Notes under the pieces: model-generated
The model's database searches: none
What the model saw: the letters and a program-made list of their open reading frames with translations, nothing else
Told to the model about the DNA's origin: nothing
Source of the DNA: Phyllobacteriaceae bacterium UBA1940
GTDB lineage: Bacteria; Pseudomonadota; Alphaproteobacteria; Rhizobiales; Rhizobiaceae
DNA: 64,000 nt
Assembly (NCBI GenBank): GCA_002336975.1
Contig: DDFA01000099.1
Location: 2,393-66,392 of the forward strand
Direction: 5' to 3'
Shown here: positions 26,719 to 35,769 of the stretch, piece after piece
How positions within the stretch are numbered: position 1 is the stretch's first letter
How the letters are laid out: every line of letters starts with the position of its first letter
Translations under genes and position numbers: made by a program

Positions 26719-27351
26719 CTACCAGCGGGCCGCCATGCGGCCGGCAAGCGCGCCCGCCACCCCGAGCACGGCGATCGCCAGCGAATACCAGACGATGACG
26801 AACAGCGGCGAGTCGTCGGTGCAGTGCGCCGCGTAAAAGCTCGCCGCCACGCCGCCCGCGAGAATGCCCGCAACCAGTCCCGCGAGTTGCGGCCTGTCGG
26901 GTGCGCCATGGCGCAGCGCCGCGAAGAAGATGGCGAGCGGCAGCAATCCGATCGCGGGAATGGCGACCAGGCAGATCGCCGCATTCTTGCCGACCAGCCG
27001 CATGCCGATCTGGTCCGGCGGGATCACCGACAGTTCGATCAGCACGGCCGCGATCAACATCGCCGGCGCCACCAATAGCGGCAGCAAAGCGCGCTCGCCG
27101 CCGCCCGGCGTCGACAGCCGCTTCACCGTCAGCCAGGCGGTGGCGGCGAGCGCGCCGGTGACGAAGAATTTGAAGACAAACCGCGAGGTTTCCGCCGCCG
27201 CGCCGAAGTCCGGCCGCGGCCCCATCGTGGCGAAGAAGACAGCCCCCGCCGCGACGATGGCGAGCGCCAGCGCCAGCGTCCAGGCGCGGCCCATCGCCAT
27301 GCCGGTCGCCCGGTCGCTCGAAAGTCCCCTGATCAGATCGTCGGTTTTCAT
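26719..27351 (-). CDS. nrsF: NrsF-like membrane anti-sigma factor (DUF1109)
   Basis: This 210-residue protein has six hydrophobic segments after a short cytoplasmic N-terminus ([13 protein letters not shown]). The ATG overlaps the sigma-factor stop codon (ATGA), so the pair is translationally coupled. Two cysteines at about residues 127 and 177 have the same 50-residue spacing as the pair reported to matter for metal sensing in the Caulobacter homologue. It probably holds the cognate sigma factor at the membrane until metal stress. Confidence 0.85.
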   Translation of the reverse strand: MKTDDLIRGLSSDRATGMAMGRAWTLALALAIVAAGAVFFATMGPRPDFGAAAETSRFVFKFFVTGALAATAWLTVKRLSTPGGGERALLPLLVAPAMLIAAVLIELSVIPPDQIGMRLVGKNAAICLVAIPAIGLLPLAIFFAALRHGAPDRPQLAGLVAGILAGGVAASFYAAHCTDDSPLFVIVWYSLAIAVLGVAGALAGRMAARW

Positions 27352-27884
27352 GTCTCGCCGAACCTCGCTGCGATCGCCTTCAGTCCCCGGTGCAACGCCA
27401 CCCGCACCGCGCCTTCGTTCATACCCAGCCGCGCCGCCGTCTCGGTGATCGACCGTCCGTCGACGGAAATCGATTCCACCACATTGCGCTGGCCCTCGGG
27501 CAGCGCGCCGAGCACCCTGTCGACATCCCGCGGCGTCAGCGTCTCGTCCTGCGGCTCGGCCGCGAGGACGTCGGCGAGATCGTCGATGTCGACCTCGACC
27601 CGTCTGCCCTTGCGGCGAAACCCGTCGACGAGCTTGTAGCGGGCGATCGCAAACAGCCACGGCTCGACGGCGGCGTCGCTGCGCCAGGTGTGCCGCTTGA
27701 GATGAACCGCCAGCAATGTCTCCTGCACGATGTCCTCCGGATCGATCAGGTCGCCACACCTGCGTCTGGCAAACCCGCGCACGACGACGGCCGCCCGCGT
27801 CAGAAAACGCCGGTACGCGGCTTCATCACCATTGATCGCGGCGAGCAGAAGCACCCGAAGGTCGGTTTCGCCGGCAGTCGCCAC
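27348..27884 (-). CDS. sigF: ECF RNA polymerase sigma factor, SigF-like
   Basis: Sigma region 2 ([17 protein letters not shown]) and region 4 ([22 protein letters not shown]) are clear. Several starts are possible. I prefer GTG 27884 (178 residues) behind AAGGAG, because a GTAAC-N16-CGAA promoter at 27926-27902 would put the transcription start near 27896, downstream of the ATGs at 27917 and 27902. It is coupled to nrsF and divergent from the bufferin operon, its likely target. Confidence 0.85.
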   Translation of the reverse strand: MATAGETDLRVLLLAAINGDEAAYRRFLTRAAVVVRGFARRRCGDLIDPEDIVQETLLAVHLKRHTWRSDAAVEPWLFAIARYKLVDGFRRKGRRVEVDIDDLADVLAAEPQDETLTPRDVDRVLGALPEGQRNVVESISVDGRSITETAARLGMNEGAVRVALHRGLKAIAARFGET

Positions 27885-27901
27885 GCAGTGCATCTCCTTC
27901 A

Positions 27902-27926
27902 TTCGCCGCCGGGTCATGTTTGTTAC
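27902..27926 (-). promoter_or_regulatory. Putative SigF promoter of sigF-nrsF
   Basis: On the minus strand GTAAC (27926-27922), 16 nt, CGAA (27905-27902). It resembles the element in front of the divergent bufferin genes and suggests autoregulation. Confidence 0.55.
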
Positions 27927-27969
27927 ACCGCCATGTGCAGGGAGCGGCGCGCTCGTCACCTCACGAAGA

Positions 27970-28011
27970 CGTTACGCCAGCTCGCGTAACGCCGCCACGC
28001 CTGCGGCCGAA
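27970..28011 (+). promoter_or_regulatory. Putative SigF promoter and palindrome upstream of the bufferin operon
   Basis: GTAAC (27986-27990), 17 nt, CGAA (28008-28011) on the plus strand lies 52 nt before bufA. The -35 is one arm of a perfect inverted repeat CGTTACG-N8-CGTAACG (27970-27991). The palindrome may be chance, an opposed -35, or a binding site for another regulator. Confidence 0.55.
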
Positions 28012-28063
28012 ATCCGAATGCGAGCCCGCCACGGGTCGCCCAACCGTTCCACAGGAGAACACC

Positions 28064-28348
28064 ATGAACCGCTCCACTCTGTCACTGTCCCTCGCGGCCT
28101 CGTTTCTGACCGCCCTCACCGCCGCCCAGGCCGCCCCGCTTGCGCCGGAAAAGATGGCCGGCATGGAGAAATGCTACGGCGTCGCGCTGAAGGGTCAGAA
28201 CGACTGCGCCGCGGGCGCCGGGACCACCTGCGCCGGCACCTCGACCATGGACTACCAAGGCAATGCATGGAAGGCGGTTCCCGCCGGCACCTGCGCGACG
28301 ATGGACGTCGATGGCCACAAGGGCATGCTCGAACCGAAGAAGATGTAG
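28064..28348 (+). CDS. bufA: Bufferin-type RiPP precursor (DUF2282)
   Basis: This 94-residue precursor has a Sec signal peptide ([10 protein letters not shown]... AAQA) and a short mature part with four cysteines in the DUF2282 pattern ([25 protein letters not shown]). In recently described bufferins, cysteines are modified to thiooxazoles by the MNIO enzyme next door and the exported peptide buffers copper. The CAGGAG ribosome site and the following bufB and bufC genes support this. Modification and metal are inferred from the family. Confidence 0.85.
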   Translation: MNRSTLSLSLAASFLTALTAAQAAPLAPEKMAGMEKCYGVALKGQNDCAAGAGTTCAGTSTMDYQGNAWKAVPAGTCATMDVDGHKGMLEPKKM

Positions 28349-28415
28349 TCGACTCGAATTTCCGCCGCCCGTCACGTCGCGACGGGCGGCGCACATCCCG
28401 ATGGAGCGCCCCGCC

Positions 28416-29264
28416 ATGACCTCACTGCCCGCCCACGCCGGACTCGGCCTCAAGCCCGAACATTACGGCGACATCATCGCCGGCCTGCCGTCGCTCGGCT
28501 TCTTCGAGATCCATGCCGAGAACTATATGGGATCGGGCGGCCCGCCGCATCACTATCTCGAGACGATCGCCGAACGCTATCCGATCTCGCTGCATGGCGT
28601 CGGACTGTCGATCGGCTCCGCCGGTCCGCTCGACAAGGCGCATCTGGCGCGGCTGAAATCGCTCAACGTCCGCTATCGCCCTGCTTCCTTCTCCGAGCAC
28701 CTCGCCTGGTCGACGCATGAAGGCGCGTTCTTCAGCGACCTGCTGCCGCTGCCCTACACGGCCGAAACGCTTGCCCGCGTTGCCGAACATGTCGACGAGG
28801 TGCAGCAGGCGCTCGGCCGTAACATGCTGCTGGAGAACCCGTCGACCTATGTGCTGTTCGAGGAAAGCACGATCGGCGAGATCGACTTTCTCGCCGAAGT
28901 CGCCCGCCTGACCGGATGCGGCCTGCTGCTCGACGTCAACAATGTCATGGTGTCGGCGGTCAATCACCGCCTCGACCCTTACGCCTATGTCGACCGCTTT
29001 CCGCTCGATCTGGTCGGCGAGATCCACCTCGCCGGCTATGACGAAGCCTGGGACAGCGCCGGCGACCGGGTGCTGATCGACGCGCACGGTTCGAAGATCC
29101 TGGAAGACGTCATCGCGCTCTATCGCCACACGCTGGCGCTCTCGGGTCCGCTGCCCACCCTGGTCGAGTGGGACAACAACATTCCCGACTGGGCGACGCT
29201 CTACGGCGAGGCCGAGCGCGTCGAGCGCCTGCTCGCCGCGGCGGCGTCCAGCAAGGCAGCTTGA
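28416..29264 (+). CDS. bufB: Multinuclear non-heme iron-dependent oxidative enzyme (DUF692, BufB)
   Basis: This 282-residue TIM-barrel enzyme of the MbnB/DUF692 family has likely metal ligands in FFEIHAENY, SLHGVG, LENPSTY, LLLDVNNV, GEIHLAGY, DAHG and EWDNNIP. It would modify cysteines of the DUF2282 precursor. I chose ATG 28416 (GGAG 9 nt upstream); ATG 28401 would add five residues but lacks a ribosome site. It lies between the precursor and the DUF2063 partner. Confidence 0.88.
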   Translation: MTSLPAHAGLGLKPEHYGDIIAGLPSLGFFEIHAENYMGSGGPPHHYLETIAERYPISLHGVGLSIGSAGPLDKAHLARLKSLNVRYRPASFSEHLAWSTHEGAFFSDLLPLPYTAETLARVAEHVDEVQQALGRNMLLENPSTYVLFEESTIGEIDFLAEVARLTGCGLLLDVNNVMVSAVNHRLDPYAYVDRFPLDLVGEIHLAGYDEAWDSAGDRVLIDAHGSKILEDVIALYRHTLALSGPLPTLVEWDNNIPDWATLYGEAERVERLLAAAASSKAA

Positions 29265-29267
29265 GCA

Positions 29268-30032
29268 ATGCCAGCTGCCCGCATGCAGACAGAATTCTCG
29301 GCGGCGCTGTTTGACCCGCGCGGTATGCCCGCGGGGCTGACGACGGCGCGGGGCGAAGCCGACCCGGCGCGCTTCGCCATCTATCGCAACAATGTCACGG
29401 TCGCGCTGATCAAGCCGCTGGAGGCGCGCTTTCCGGTCCTGCGCCGGCTGGTGGGCGACGCCTTCTTCCGGGCGATGGCGCGCGATTTCATCGCCGTCTC
29501 CCGGCCCGCCTCGCCGCTGATCATGGACTTTGGCGACGACCTGCCGGACTTTCTGCGTAGCTACCGTCCCGCCGCCAGCGTCGCTTATCTCGACGACGTC
29601 GCCGCTCTCGAAGCGGCATGGACACGCGCCTACCACGCTCGCGACGCTGAACCGCTGGCCCTGGCCGAACTTGCAAAAATCCCTGTCGAGGACCTGCTGG
29701 CGAGGCCGCTGACGCCGCATCCGTCGGCCGCTCTGGTCGCCTCCGGTTTTCCGGTCGGCTCGATCTGGGCGGCGCACCAGCACGACGACGTGCGATCCGT
29801 CGCCGGATGGACGGCCGAGACCGTTCTGGTCGTGCGGCCGCAATATGAGGTGCGCGTGCACATCGTGCCGCCGGCCGACGCGGCGTTTGCAGCCGGCCTG
29901 CTGCGCGGCAACCCCATCGGCGACGCGGCGCAGGCGAGCGCCTCCCCCGGTTTCGACGCCGGTGCGGCCCTCGCCGGACTTGTATCGCTCGGCGCGTTTG
30001 AAACCATCGGCAAGCAGGGAGCTGCGCCATGA
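29268..30032 (+). CDS. bufC: DUF2063 partner protein (BufC)
   Basis: This 254-residue protein has the N-terminal DUF2063 domain (FAIYRNNVTVALIKPLEARFPVLRRLVG) and acts, by analogy with MbnC, as the substrate-recruiting partner of the MNIO enzyme. It starts three bases after the bufB stop and its own stop overlaps the DoxX start, so all are cotranslated. No catalytic motif is expected. Confidence 0.85.
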   Translation: MPAARMQTEFSAALFDPRGMPAGLTTARGEADPARFAIYRNNVTVALIKPLEARFPVLRRLVGDAFFRAMARDFIAVSRPASPLIMDFGDDLPDFLRSYRPAASVAYLDDVAALEAAWTRAYHARDAEPLALAELAKIPVEDLLARPLTPHPSAALVASGFPVGSIWAAHQHDDVRSVAGWTAETVLVVRPQYEVRVHIVPPADAAFAAGLLRGNPIGDAAQASASPGFDAGAALAGLVSLGAFETIGKQGAAP

Positions 30033-30508
30033 CCGCGATCCATCAAACGTCGACCGCCCGCCACGGCCCGCTTGCCCGCGCGGGCTGGCTGCTGGCGGCC
30101 ATTCCGCCGTCCATCCCGCTGCTGGCCTTGCGCGTGGCGCTCGCCGTGCCCTTCTTCAAATCCGGCCTGACCAAATGGGACGGTTTCCTGCAGCTCTCCG
30201 GCGGCGCGCAGTTTCTGTTCACGCAGGAGTTCAGGCTGCACATTCTCGGCCAGCAATTCGCCTATCCGTTCCCGATCGCCATGGCCTATGCCGCCGGCAT
30301 TGCCGAGATCGTGTTGCCCGCGCTGCTGGTGCTGGGGCTCGGCACGCGCCTTGCGGCGCTCGGCCTGCTCGCGATGACGGCGATCATCCAGCTGACCGTG
30401 CCCGAAGGCTGGGCGAACTTTCACCTGCCCTGGGCGGCGATGGCGCTGACGCTGGCTGTTTTCGGCGGCGGCGCGCTGTCCGCCGGCCGGTTGTTCGACA
30501 GGCGGTGA
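30029..30508 (+). CDS. DoxX-family membrane protein of the bufferin operon
   Basis: This 159-residue protein has four predicted membrane helices and the DoxX N-terminal signature region (LRVALAVPFFKSGLTKWDGF). DoxX proteins are common last genes of DUF2282-DUF692-DUF2063 operons (the gig/buf type). Its function there is not established; a redox or membrane-integrity role is inferred. It overlaps bufC by four nucleotides and converges on ugpC. Confidence 0.82.
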   Translation: MTAIHQTSTARHGPLARAGWLLAAIPPSIPLLALRVALAVPFFKSGLTKWDGFLQLSGGAQFLFTQEFRLHILGQQFAYPFPIAMAYAAGIAEIVLPALLVLGLGTRLAALGLLAMTAIIQLTVPEGWANFHLPWAAMALTLAVFGGGALSAGRLFDRR

Positions 30509-30518
30509 GGCGTGAGCC

Positions 30519-31559
30519 TCAGCCGTCGATCCGCTTGCCGGCGCCGTCGAACCAGTGCAGCTTCTGCGCCACCGCGCCGACAGTCAGCCTGTCGCCCGTC
30601 TGGTGCGGCGAGCGTCCGTTGACGCGCACAACGACGCGCTGGCCGCCGGCCGCGCAATAGAGAAAACTCTCCGCCCCGACCGGCTCGACGCCGTCGACGG
30701 TCGCTTCAAGGTTCAGCGCTTCCGGCCGGTCCAGCACGACGTCCTCCGGCCTGAAGCCCAGCGTCGCCGCCCCGGCGGGAGCGCCGTGCGGAATGGCTGA
30801 ACCGTCGCTCAGCCTGCCGTTCGCCACCGTCAACAGGTTCATCGGCGGCGCGCCGATGAACGACGCGACGAAGGTCGACGCCGGCTTCTCGTAGACGTCG
30901 AGCGGCTGGCCGGTCTGCTCGACCAGGCCATTGTTCAGCACCACCAGCACATCCGCCAGGGTCATCGCCTCAAGCTGGTCGTGGGTCACATAGACCGAGG
31001 TGACGCCAAGCGACCGCTGCAGGCTCTTGATCTCGACCCGCATCTGTCCCCGCAGCTTGGCGTCGAGGTTCGACAGCGGTTCGTCGAACAGGAAGACCTG
31101 CGGCTTACGCACGATCGCCCGGCCCATCGCCACGCGCTGCCGCTGGCCGCCGGACAATTGCCTCGGCCTGCGATCGAGGAAACCCTCGATCGCCAGGATG
31201 CGCGCGGCGTCCCTGACGCGGGCGTCGATCTCGTCCTTCGGCGTGCCGTGATTGCGCAGGCCATAGGCCATGTTGTCGTAGACGCTCATATGCGGGTAGA
31301 GCGCATAGTTCTGGAACACCATCGCGATGTCGCGCTCGGCCGGCCCGACTTCGTTGACGACCCTGCCGTCGAAGGAACACGTCCCCGACGAGATCGTCTC
31401 CAGCCCGGCGATCATGCGCAGCAGCGTGGACTTGCCACAGCCCGACGGCCCGACAAGCACGCACAGCGCCTTGTCGGGAATGGCGATCGACACGCCCTTC
31501 ACCGCTTCCACGCCGCCGGGATAGACTTTCCGGACGTCATTCAGATCGACAGTCGCCAT
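30519..31559 (-). CDS. ugpC: sn-glycerol-3-phosphate ABC transporter ATPase UgpC
   Basis: This 346-residue MalK-type ATPase has Walker [10 protein letters not shown], signature LSGGQ, Walker B FLFDEP, H-loop VTHDQ and a C-terminal TOBE domain. Unlike GlpS and GlpT all motifs are canonical, so it probably works as a homodimer. It is the last gene of ugpB-A-E-C on the minus strand. Related sugars or diesters are possible substrates. Confidence 0.87.
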   Translation of the reverse strand: MATVDLNDVRKVYPGGVEAVKGVSIAIPDKALCVLVGPSGCGKSTLLRMIAGLETISSGTCSFDGRVVNEVGPAERDIAMVFQNYALYPHMSVYDNMAYGLRNHGTPKDEIDARVRDAARILAIEGFLDRRPRQLSGGQRQRVAMGRAIVRKPQVFLFDEPLSNLDAKLRGQMRVEIKSLQRSLGVTSVYVTHDQLEAMTLADVLVVLNNGLVEQTGQPLDVYEKPASTFVASFIGAPPMNLLTVANGRLSDGSAIPHGAPAGAATLGFRPEDVVLDRPEALNLEATVDGVEPVGAESFLYCAAGGQRVVVRVNGRSPHQTGDRLTVGAVAQKLHWFDGAGKRIDG

Positions 31560-31629
31560 TCACGTTCCTCATTGTTCGTCTGTCGTCGGTCATGAAAGGA
31601 TCGCTTTCGACCGACGACCCACGACTGAC

Positions 31630-32478
31630 TCATTTTTCCGAATCGACCAGGCCGCGCACGAACCAGCGCTGCATCGCCACCACCACCAGCACCGGCGGCA
31701 GGATCGCCAGCACGGACGTCACCATCACCAGATGCCACTCGGTGTCGGCGTCGGCGAACGACATCATCTTCCTCACCGCGATGACGATCGTGTTCATCTG
31801 GTTGTCATTGGTCACCAGCAGCGGCCACAGATACTGCGTCCAGCCGTAGATGAAGAGGATGACGAACAGCGCCGCGATATTAGTGCGGCTGAGCGGCAGC
31901 AGGATGTCCTTGAAAAACCGCCACGGGCCGGCCCCGTCGACCCGCGCCGCCTCGACCAGTTCGCCGGGGATGGTCATGAAGAACTGCCGGAACAGAAGCG
32001 TCGCCGTGGCCGACGCGATCAGCGGCACGATCAGCCCGAAATAGGTGTCGATCAGGCCGAGATCCACCATCACCTTGTAGGTCGGCAGGATGCGCACCTC
32101 GACCGGCAGCATCAGTGTGATGAAGATCAGCCAGAAAAACGCCATGCGCAGCGGAAAGCGGAAGAACACGATCGCATAGGCCGACAGGATCGAGATGAAG
32201 ATCTTGCCGATGGCGACGCCGAGCGCCACTACGGTGGTGTTGAGCAGCAGGGTCGACACCGGCACGCCGCCGATGCGCCCGACGCCGCCGAACAGCGCCT
32301 CACCATAATTTTTGAAGAAGTCCGGACCCGGCAGCAGCGGCAGCGGCGGCCGCAGGATTGTCTGCAGCGAATGGGTCGAGGCGACGAAGGTGTAGTAGAT
32401 CGGGAACGCCACCACCAGGATGCCGAGGATCAGCACCGCATGGGCAATGTAGGTGCGGATGCGAGACGAACCGATCAT
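31630..32478 (-). CDS. ugpE: sn-glycerol-3-phosphate ABC transporter permease UgpE
   Basis: This 282-residue inner-membrane permease has six helices and the EAA loop (VEAARVDGAGPWRFFKDILL). It pairs with UgpA. A 70-nt gap separates it from ugpC and a REP-like element from ugpA. Confidence 0.87.
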   Translation of the reverse strand: MIGSSRIRTYIAHAVLILGILVVAFPIYYTFVASTHSLQTILRPPLPLLPGPDFFKNYGEALFGGVGRIGGVPVSTLLLNTTVVALGVAIGKIFISILSAYAIVFFRFPLRMAFFWLIFITLMLPVEVRILPTYKVMVDLGLIDTYFGLIVPLIASATATLLFRQFFMTIPGELVEAARVDGAGPWRFFKDILLPLSRTNIAALFVILFIYGWTQYLWPLLVTNDNQMNTIVIAVRKMMSFADADTEWHLVMVTSVLAILPPVLVVVAMQRWFVRGLVDSEK

Positions 32479-32496
32479 GGCAGAGCCTTGTCACCT

Positions 32497-32530
32497 CTCC
32501 CTCCGAGGGAGCAGGTCGCGCCGAAGGCGC
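32497..32530. repeat. REP-like double hairpin between ugpA and ugpE
   Basis: CTCCCT-CCG-AGGGAG (32497-32511) is followed by GCGCC-GAA-GGCGC (32518-32530). It shows the same plan as the element at 18762-18803 and lies inside an operon, so it may alter mRNA processing. Confidence 0.6.
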
Positions 32531-32580
32531 GGGTGAGGGTGAAGGCGGGACCGGCGGCGCGAGGCTCTAGGATGTGCGCA

Positions 32581-33465
32581 TCAGCCATAATGCACCTTCT
32601 TCTCGACATAGCGGAACTGTACGGCGGTGAGCGCGATGACGATGACCATCAGGATCACCGACTGCGCCGCCGACTCGCCGAGGATCAGATTGACGAAACC
32701 GTCATTGTAGACCTTGTAAACCAGGGTCTCGGTCGACTTGCCCGGCCCGCCGCCGGTCACCGCATGGATGATGCCGAACGTGTCGAAGAAGGCGTAGACC
32801 GTGTTGACGACGAGCAGGAAGAACGTCGTCGGCGCAAGCAGCGGGAAGACGATCGTCCAGAAGCGTTTGGTCTCCCCCGCGCCGTCGATCGCGGCCGCCT
32901 CGATCAGCGTTTTCGGGACCGCCTGCAAGCCGGCGACGAAGAACAGGAAATTGTAGCTGATCTGCTTCCACGCCGCCGCCATCACCACCAGCACCATCGC
33001 CTGGTCGCCCTTCAGCAGCGGGTCCCATGCGACGCCCAGCTTGCGCAGTCCGATCGCAAGCGTGCCGATCGACGGGTTGAACATGAATAGCCACAGCATG
33101 CCGGCGATCGCCGGCGCCACCGCGTAGGGCCAGATCATCAGCGTGCGGTAGAAGCCGCGGCCGCGCACCACCCTGTCGGCCATCACCGCCAGCAGCAGCG
33201 CCACGCTCATCGCCAGCGCCGCGGTCGCGATCGAGAAGACCAGCGTCACCTGCAGCGAGTTGATGTAATTGGGGTCCGCCAGCACCTTGGAGAAATTCGC
33301 CATGCCGACGAACTGGGTTCGCAGCCCGAACGGGTCTTCCTTCAGCATCGACTGGTAGAGCGCCTGCGCCGCCGGCCAGTAGAAGAACACCAGCACGATG
33401 GCGAGCTGCGGCGCGACCAGCAGATAGGGCAGCACCTTGTTGGGAAAGACGACGCGTGGGGTCAT
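32581..33465 (-). CDS. ugpA: sn-glycerol-3-phosphate ABC transporter permease UgpA
   Basis: This 294-residue permease has six predicted helices and the EAA motif ([20 protein letters not shown]). It forms the channel with UgpE. It follows ugpB after a 150-nt region rich in inverted repeats. Confidence 0.87.
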   Translation of the reverse strand: MTPRVVFPNKVLPYLLVAPQLAIVLVFFYWPAAQALYQSMLKEDPFGLRTQFVGMANFSKVLADPNYINSLQVTLVFSIATAALAMSVALLLAVMADRVVRGRGFYRTLMIWPYAVAPAIAGMLWLFMFNPSIGTLAIGLRKLGVAWDPLLKGDQAMVLVVMAAAWKQISYNFLFFVAGLQAVPKTLIEAAAIDGAGETKRFWTIVFPLLAPTTFFLLVVNTVYAFFDTFGIIHAVTGGGPGKSTETLVYKVYNDGFVNLILGESAAQSVILMVIVIALTAVQFRYVEKKVHYG

Positions 33466-33479
33466 ATGTGAGACCTTTA

Positions 33480-33609
33480 CCCTCCCCCTTGCGGGGAGGG
33501 TCGACGAGCAGTTGAAGCGAAGCGAAAATTGCGAGGCGGGGTGGGGGCAATATCTTCACCCCGCCCCGGCGCGAACGCGCCAGCCCTCCCGTCAACCGGG
33601 AGGGCTGGC
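33480..33609. repeat. Inverted-repeat-rich spacer between ugpB and ugpA
   Basis: There are two strong hairpins: CCCTCCCC/GGGGAGGG (33480-33500) and a perfect 13-bp stem GCCAGCCCTCCCG/CGGGAGGGCTGGC (33579-33609). The second starts seven bases after the ugpB stop and probably stabilises the ugpB mRNA or partly terminates it. The composition resembles the REP-like elements elsewhere in the window. Confidence 0.6.
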
Positions 33610-33615
33610 CTCGCG

Positions 33616-34914
33616 CTAGTTCACCGCCGCCTTGATCGCCGCATTGCCGCGCGACACGACGTTGTCCATCGTCTGCTGGGCGTTCTGCGATCCCGCCAGC
33701 AGCTTCTCATACTCCTCGTTCATGATGTCGCGGACCTGCGGCAGGTTCGGCAGGCGCACGCCCTTCGAATTCTCCGTCGGGGCCTTGCCCATCATCTGCT
33801 TGATCGGGATTTCGCGCGCCGGGTTCTTGTCGTAGAAGCCGTCGGCCTTGGTCTTCTCATAGGCCGCCAGCGTCACCGGCAGATAGCCCGACACCTGGTG
33901 CAGGCGCGCCTGGATGTCGGTTTGCGACAGGAAATTAAAGAACGCCGCAACGCCTTTGTATTCCTCGTCCGACTTGCCGCCGAATACCCACAGCGACGCA
34001 CCGCCGGGGATCGTGTTCTGCGAGGCCGTGTCATAGGGTAGCATGCCGGTGCCGTAGTTCATGCCCGACTTGACGATGTCGCCAAGCCCGCCCGACGACT
34101 CGGTCAGGATGCCGCATTCGCCCGCCAGGAAGATCTGCTTGGCTTCCGATGTGCGGCCGCCATATTTGAACGTGCCGTCCTTGGCCAGATCCGCCAGTTC
34201 CTGGAAATGCTTGACGAAGGGTTCCGAGTTGACCTTCAGCTCGACATTCGGGCCGGCGATGCCGTTTTCCTGCGTGCCCCATTGGTAGTTGTTCCAAGCG
34301 GCGAAGTTTTCGGTGTGGATCCAGGTCAGCCAAGTCGAGGTGTAGCCGCAGGGCGCCGCGCCCGACGTCTTGATCTTCCTGGCTGCGTCCCACACCTCGG
34401 CCCAGGTCTTGGGCGGGTTGTCGACGTCGAGACCGGCCTTCTGGAACACGTCCTTGTTGTAATAGAGGATCGGCGAGGACGAGTTGTAGGGGAAGGACAG
34501 CATCGTGCCGTCCGGCTTCGAGTAATAGGCGACGATGCCCGGCAGGTACTGGCTCTTGTCGAACGGCTTGCCGCCCATCGACAGGATTTCCGCCACCGGC
34601 TTGATCGCGCCTTCGGCGGCCATCATCGTGCCGGTGCCGGCGTCGAACACCTGCATGATGTGCGGCGGCTGCTTGGCGCGGAACGCGGCGATGCCGGCGT
34701 TCAGCGTTTCCGGATAGGTGCCCTTGAACACCGGCGCGACCTTGTAGTCGCTCTGGCTGGCGTTGAATTCCTTGGCCAGCGTCTCGACGACTTCGTTGTT
34801 GGCGCCGGTCATGGCGTGCCACCAGGAGATTTCGGTGACGGCCAGCGCCGCGCCCGACGTGAGCGAAAGCGTCGTCAGTGCGGTGGCGAAAGCGAGGATA
34901 TTTCGGGTGTGCAT
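33616..34914 (-). CDS. ugpB: sn-glycerol-3-phosphate-binding protein UgpB
   Basis: This 432-residue periplasmic binding protein has a signal peptide (MHTRNILAFATALTTLSLTS, cleavage near ALA) and the UgpB N-terminus (VTEISWWHAMTGANNE). GGGAG lies about 10 nt before the ATG; the frame extends 17 residues further upstream without a ribosome site. First gene of ugpBAEC. Confidence 0.88.
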   Translation of the reverse strand: MHTRNILAFATALTTLSLTSGAALAVTEISWWHAMTGANNEVVETLAKEFNASQSDYKVAPVFKGTYPETLNAGIAAFRAKQPPHIMQVFDAGTGTMMAAEGAIKPVAEILSMGGKPFDKSQYLPGIVAYYSKPDGTMLSFPYNSSSPILYYNKDVFQKAGLDVDNPPKTWAEVWDAARKIKTSGAAPCGYTSTWLTWIHTENFAAWNNYQWGTQENGIAGPNVELKVNSEPFVKHFQELADLAKDGTFKYGGRTSEAKQIFLAGECGILTESSGGLGDIVKSGMNYGTGMLPYDTASQNTIPGGASLWVFGGKSDEEYKGVAAFFNFLSQTDIQARLHQVSGYLPVTLAAYEKTKADGFYDKNPAREIPIKQMMGKAPTENSKGVRLPNLPQVRDIMNEEYEKLLAGSQNAQQTMDNVVSRGNAAIKAAVN

Positions 34915-34991
34915 TTTGATTGTTCTCCCGTAGGTGCCGGTTGTTTGCCGGTCGTATGTGGTCACGCCGTGTAACGTGCGGATGACAGCAT

Positions 34992-35021
34992 CGCCTTCGC
35001 CGGCTCACGCCGGCGAAGGCG
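34992..35021. repeat. Long perfect hairpin between gst and ugpB
   Basis: A 12-bp perfect inverted repeat (CGCCTTCGCCGG/CCGGCGAAGGCG) with a 6-nt loop has no T-run. It lies 30 nt after the stop of the minus-strand GST gene and is probably its 3' end signal or a REP-like element. Confidence 0.5.
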
Positions 35022-35051
35022 GCTGTCTCTCCAGGAGGACAACTTAGAATA

Positions 35052-35666
35052 CTAATTTGTCGGCTGCCAGTCCATTCCTCGGAAGCCGTCGAGCAACCGC
35101 ACCCGGTCGAGCCAGCCGGCGACATGCGGGAACGCGTTGAGGTCGTAACCGGCGAGACCGGCGTCCTGCGTGTAGGCAAAAAGCGCAACATCGGCGACGG
35201 ACGGCGCGGCGCCCGCCAGCCACGGCGTCTTCGCCAGTTGCGTCTCCATCACGGCCAACGCCTTGTTGCCGGCTTCGAGCAGGCCGGCCATCCGCTCCGG
35301 CGTCGCCAGATGAGCGCGCTCCGGATAGACGATCAGCGAGCGGCGCACCGCGATGTTCGGCTCGTGGCTGTATTGCTCGAAGAACAGCCATTGGTGCACG
35401 ACGGCGCGGTCGTGGGGGTCCGCCGGCACATAGCGCGTGCCTTCGCCCAGATAGAGCAGGATCGCGTTCGATTCGGCGATGAAGCGGCCGTCGTCGAGTT
35501 CGAGCAGCGGCACCTTGCCGATCGGGTTCTTGGCGAGATAGCCGGGCGTACGGGTGGTTCCGTCGCGCGAACTGGTTTCGACATGCTCGAACGGCCGGCC
35601 GAGCAAGGCCATCAGCAGGCGCGGCTTGTAGCAATTGCCGCTGTCGAGCATTCCGTAGATCCGCAT
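35052..35666 (-). CDS. Glutathione S-transferase family protein
   Basis: This 204-residue protein has an N-terminal thioredoxin-like domain with the cis-Pro (IGKVPLLELDDG) and the ES motif (FIAESNAIL) that bind glutathione, and a C-terminal helical domain (PSVADVALFAYT with the N-capping box). The GGGAGG site supports the ATG. It probably conjugates or reduces electrophiles; the substrate is unknown. Confidence 0.85.
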   Translation of the reverse strand: MRIYGMLDSGNCYKPRLLMALLGRPFEHVETSSRDGTTRTPGYLAKNPIGKVPLLELDDGRFIAESNAILLYLGEGTRYVPADPHDRAVVHQWLFFEQYSHEPNIAVRRSLIVYPERAHLATPERMAGLLEAGNKALAVMETQLAKTPWLAGAAPSVADVALFAYTQDAGLAGYDLNAFPHVAGWLDRVRLLDGFRGMDWQPTN

Positions 35667-35769
35667 TGAAGTCCTCCCGCCTTGTCTTTGCGATGATGCG
35701 CAAAGTCGGGGCGACGGACCACCGATTTTTGTTGAAAGGTCGATCAGCGCGACGAATGGATCGATGCGG

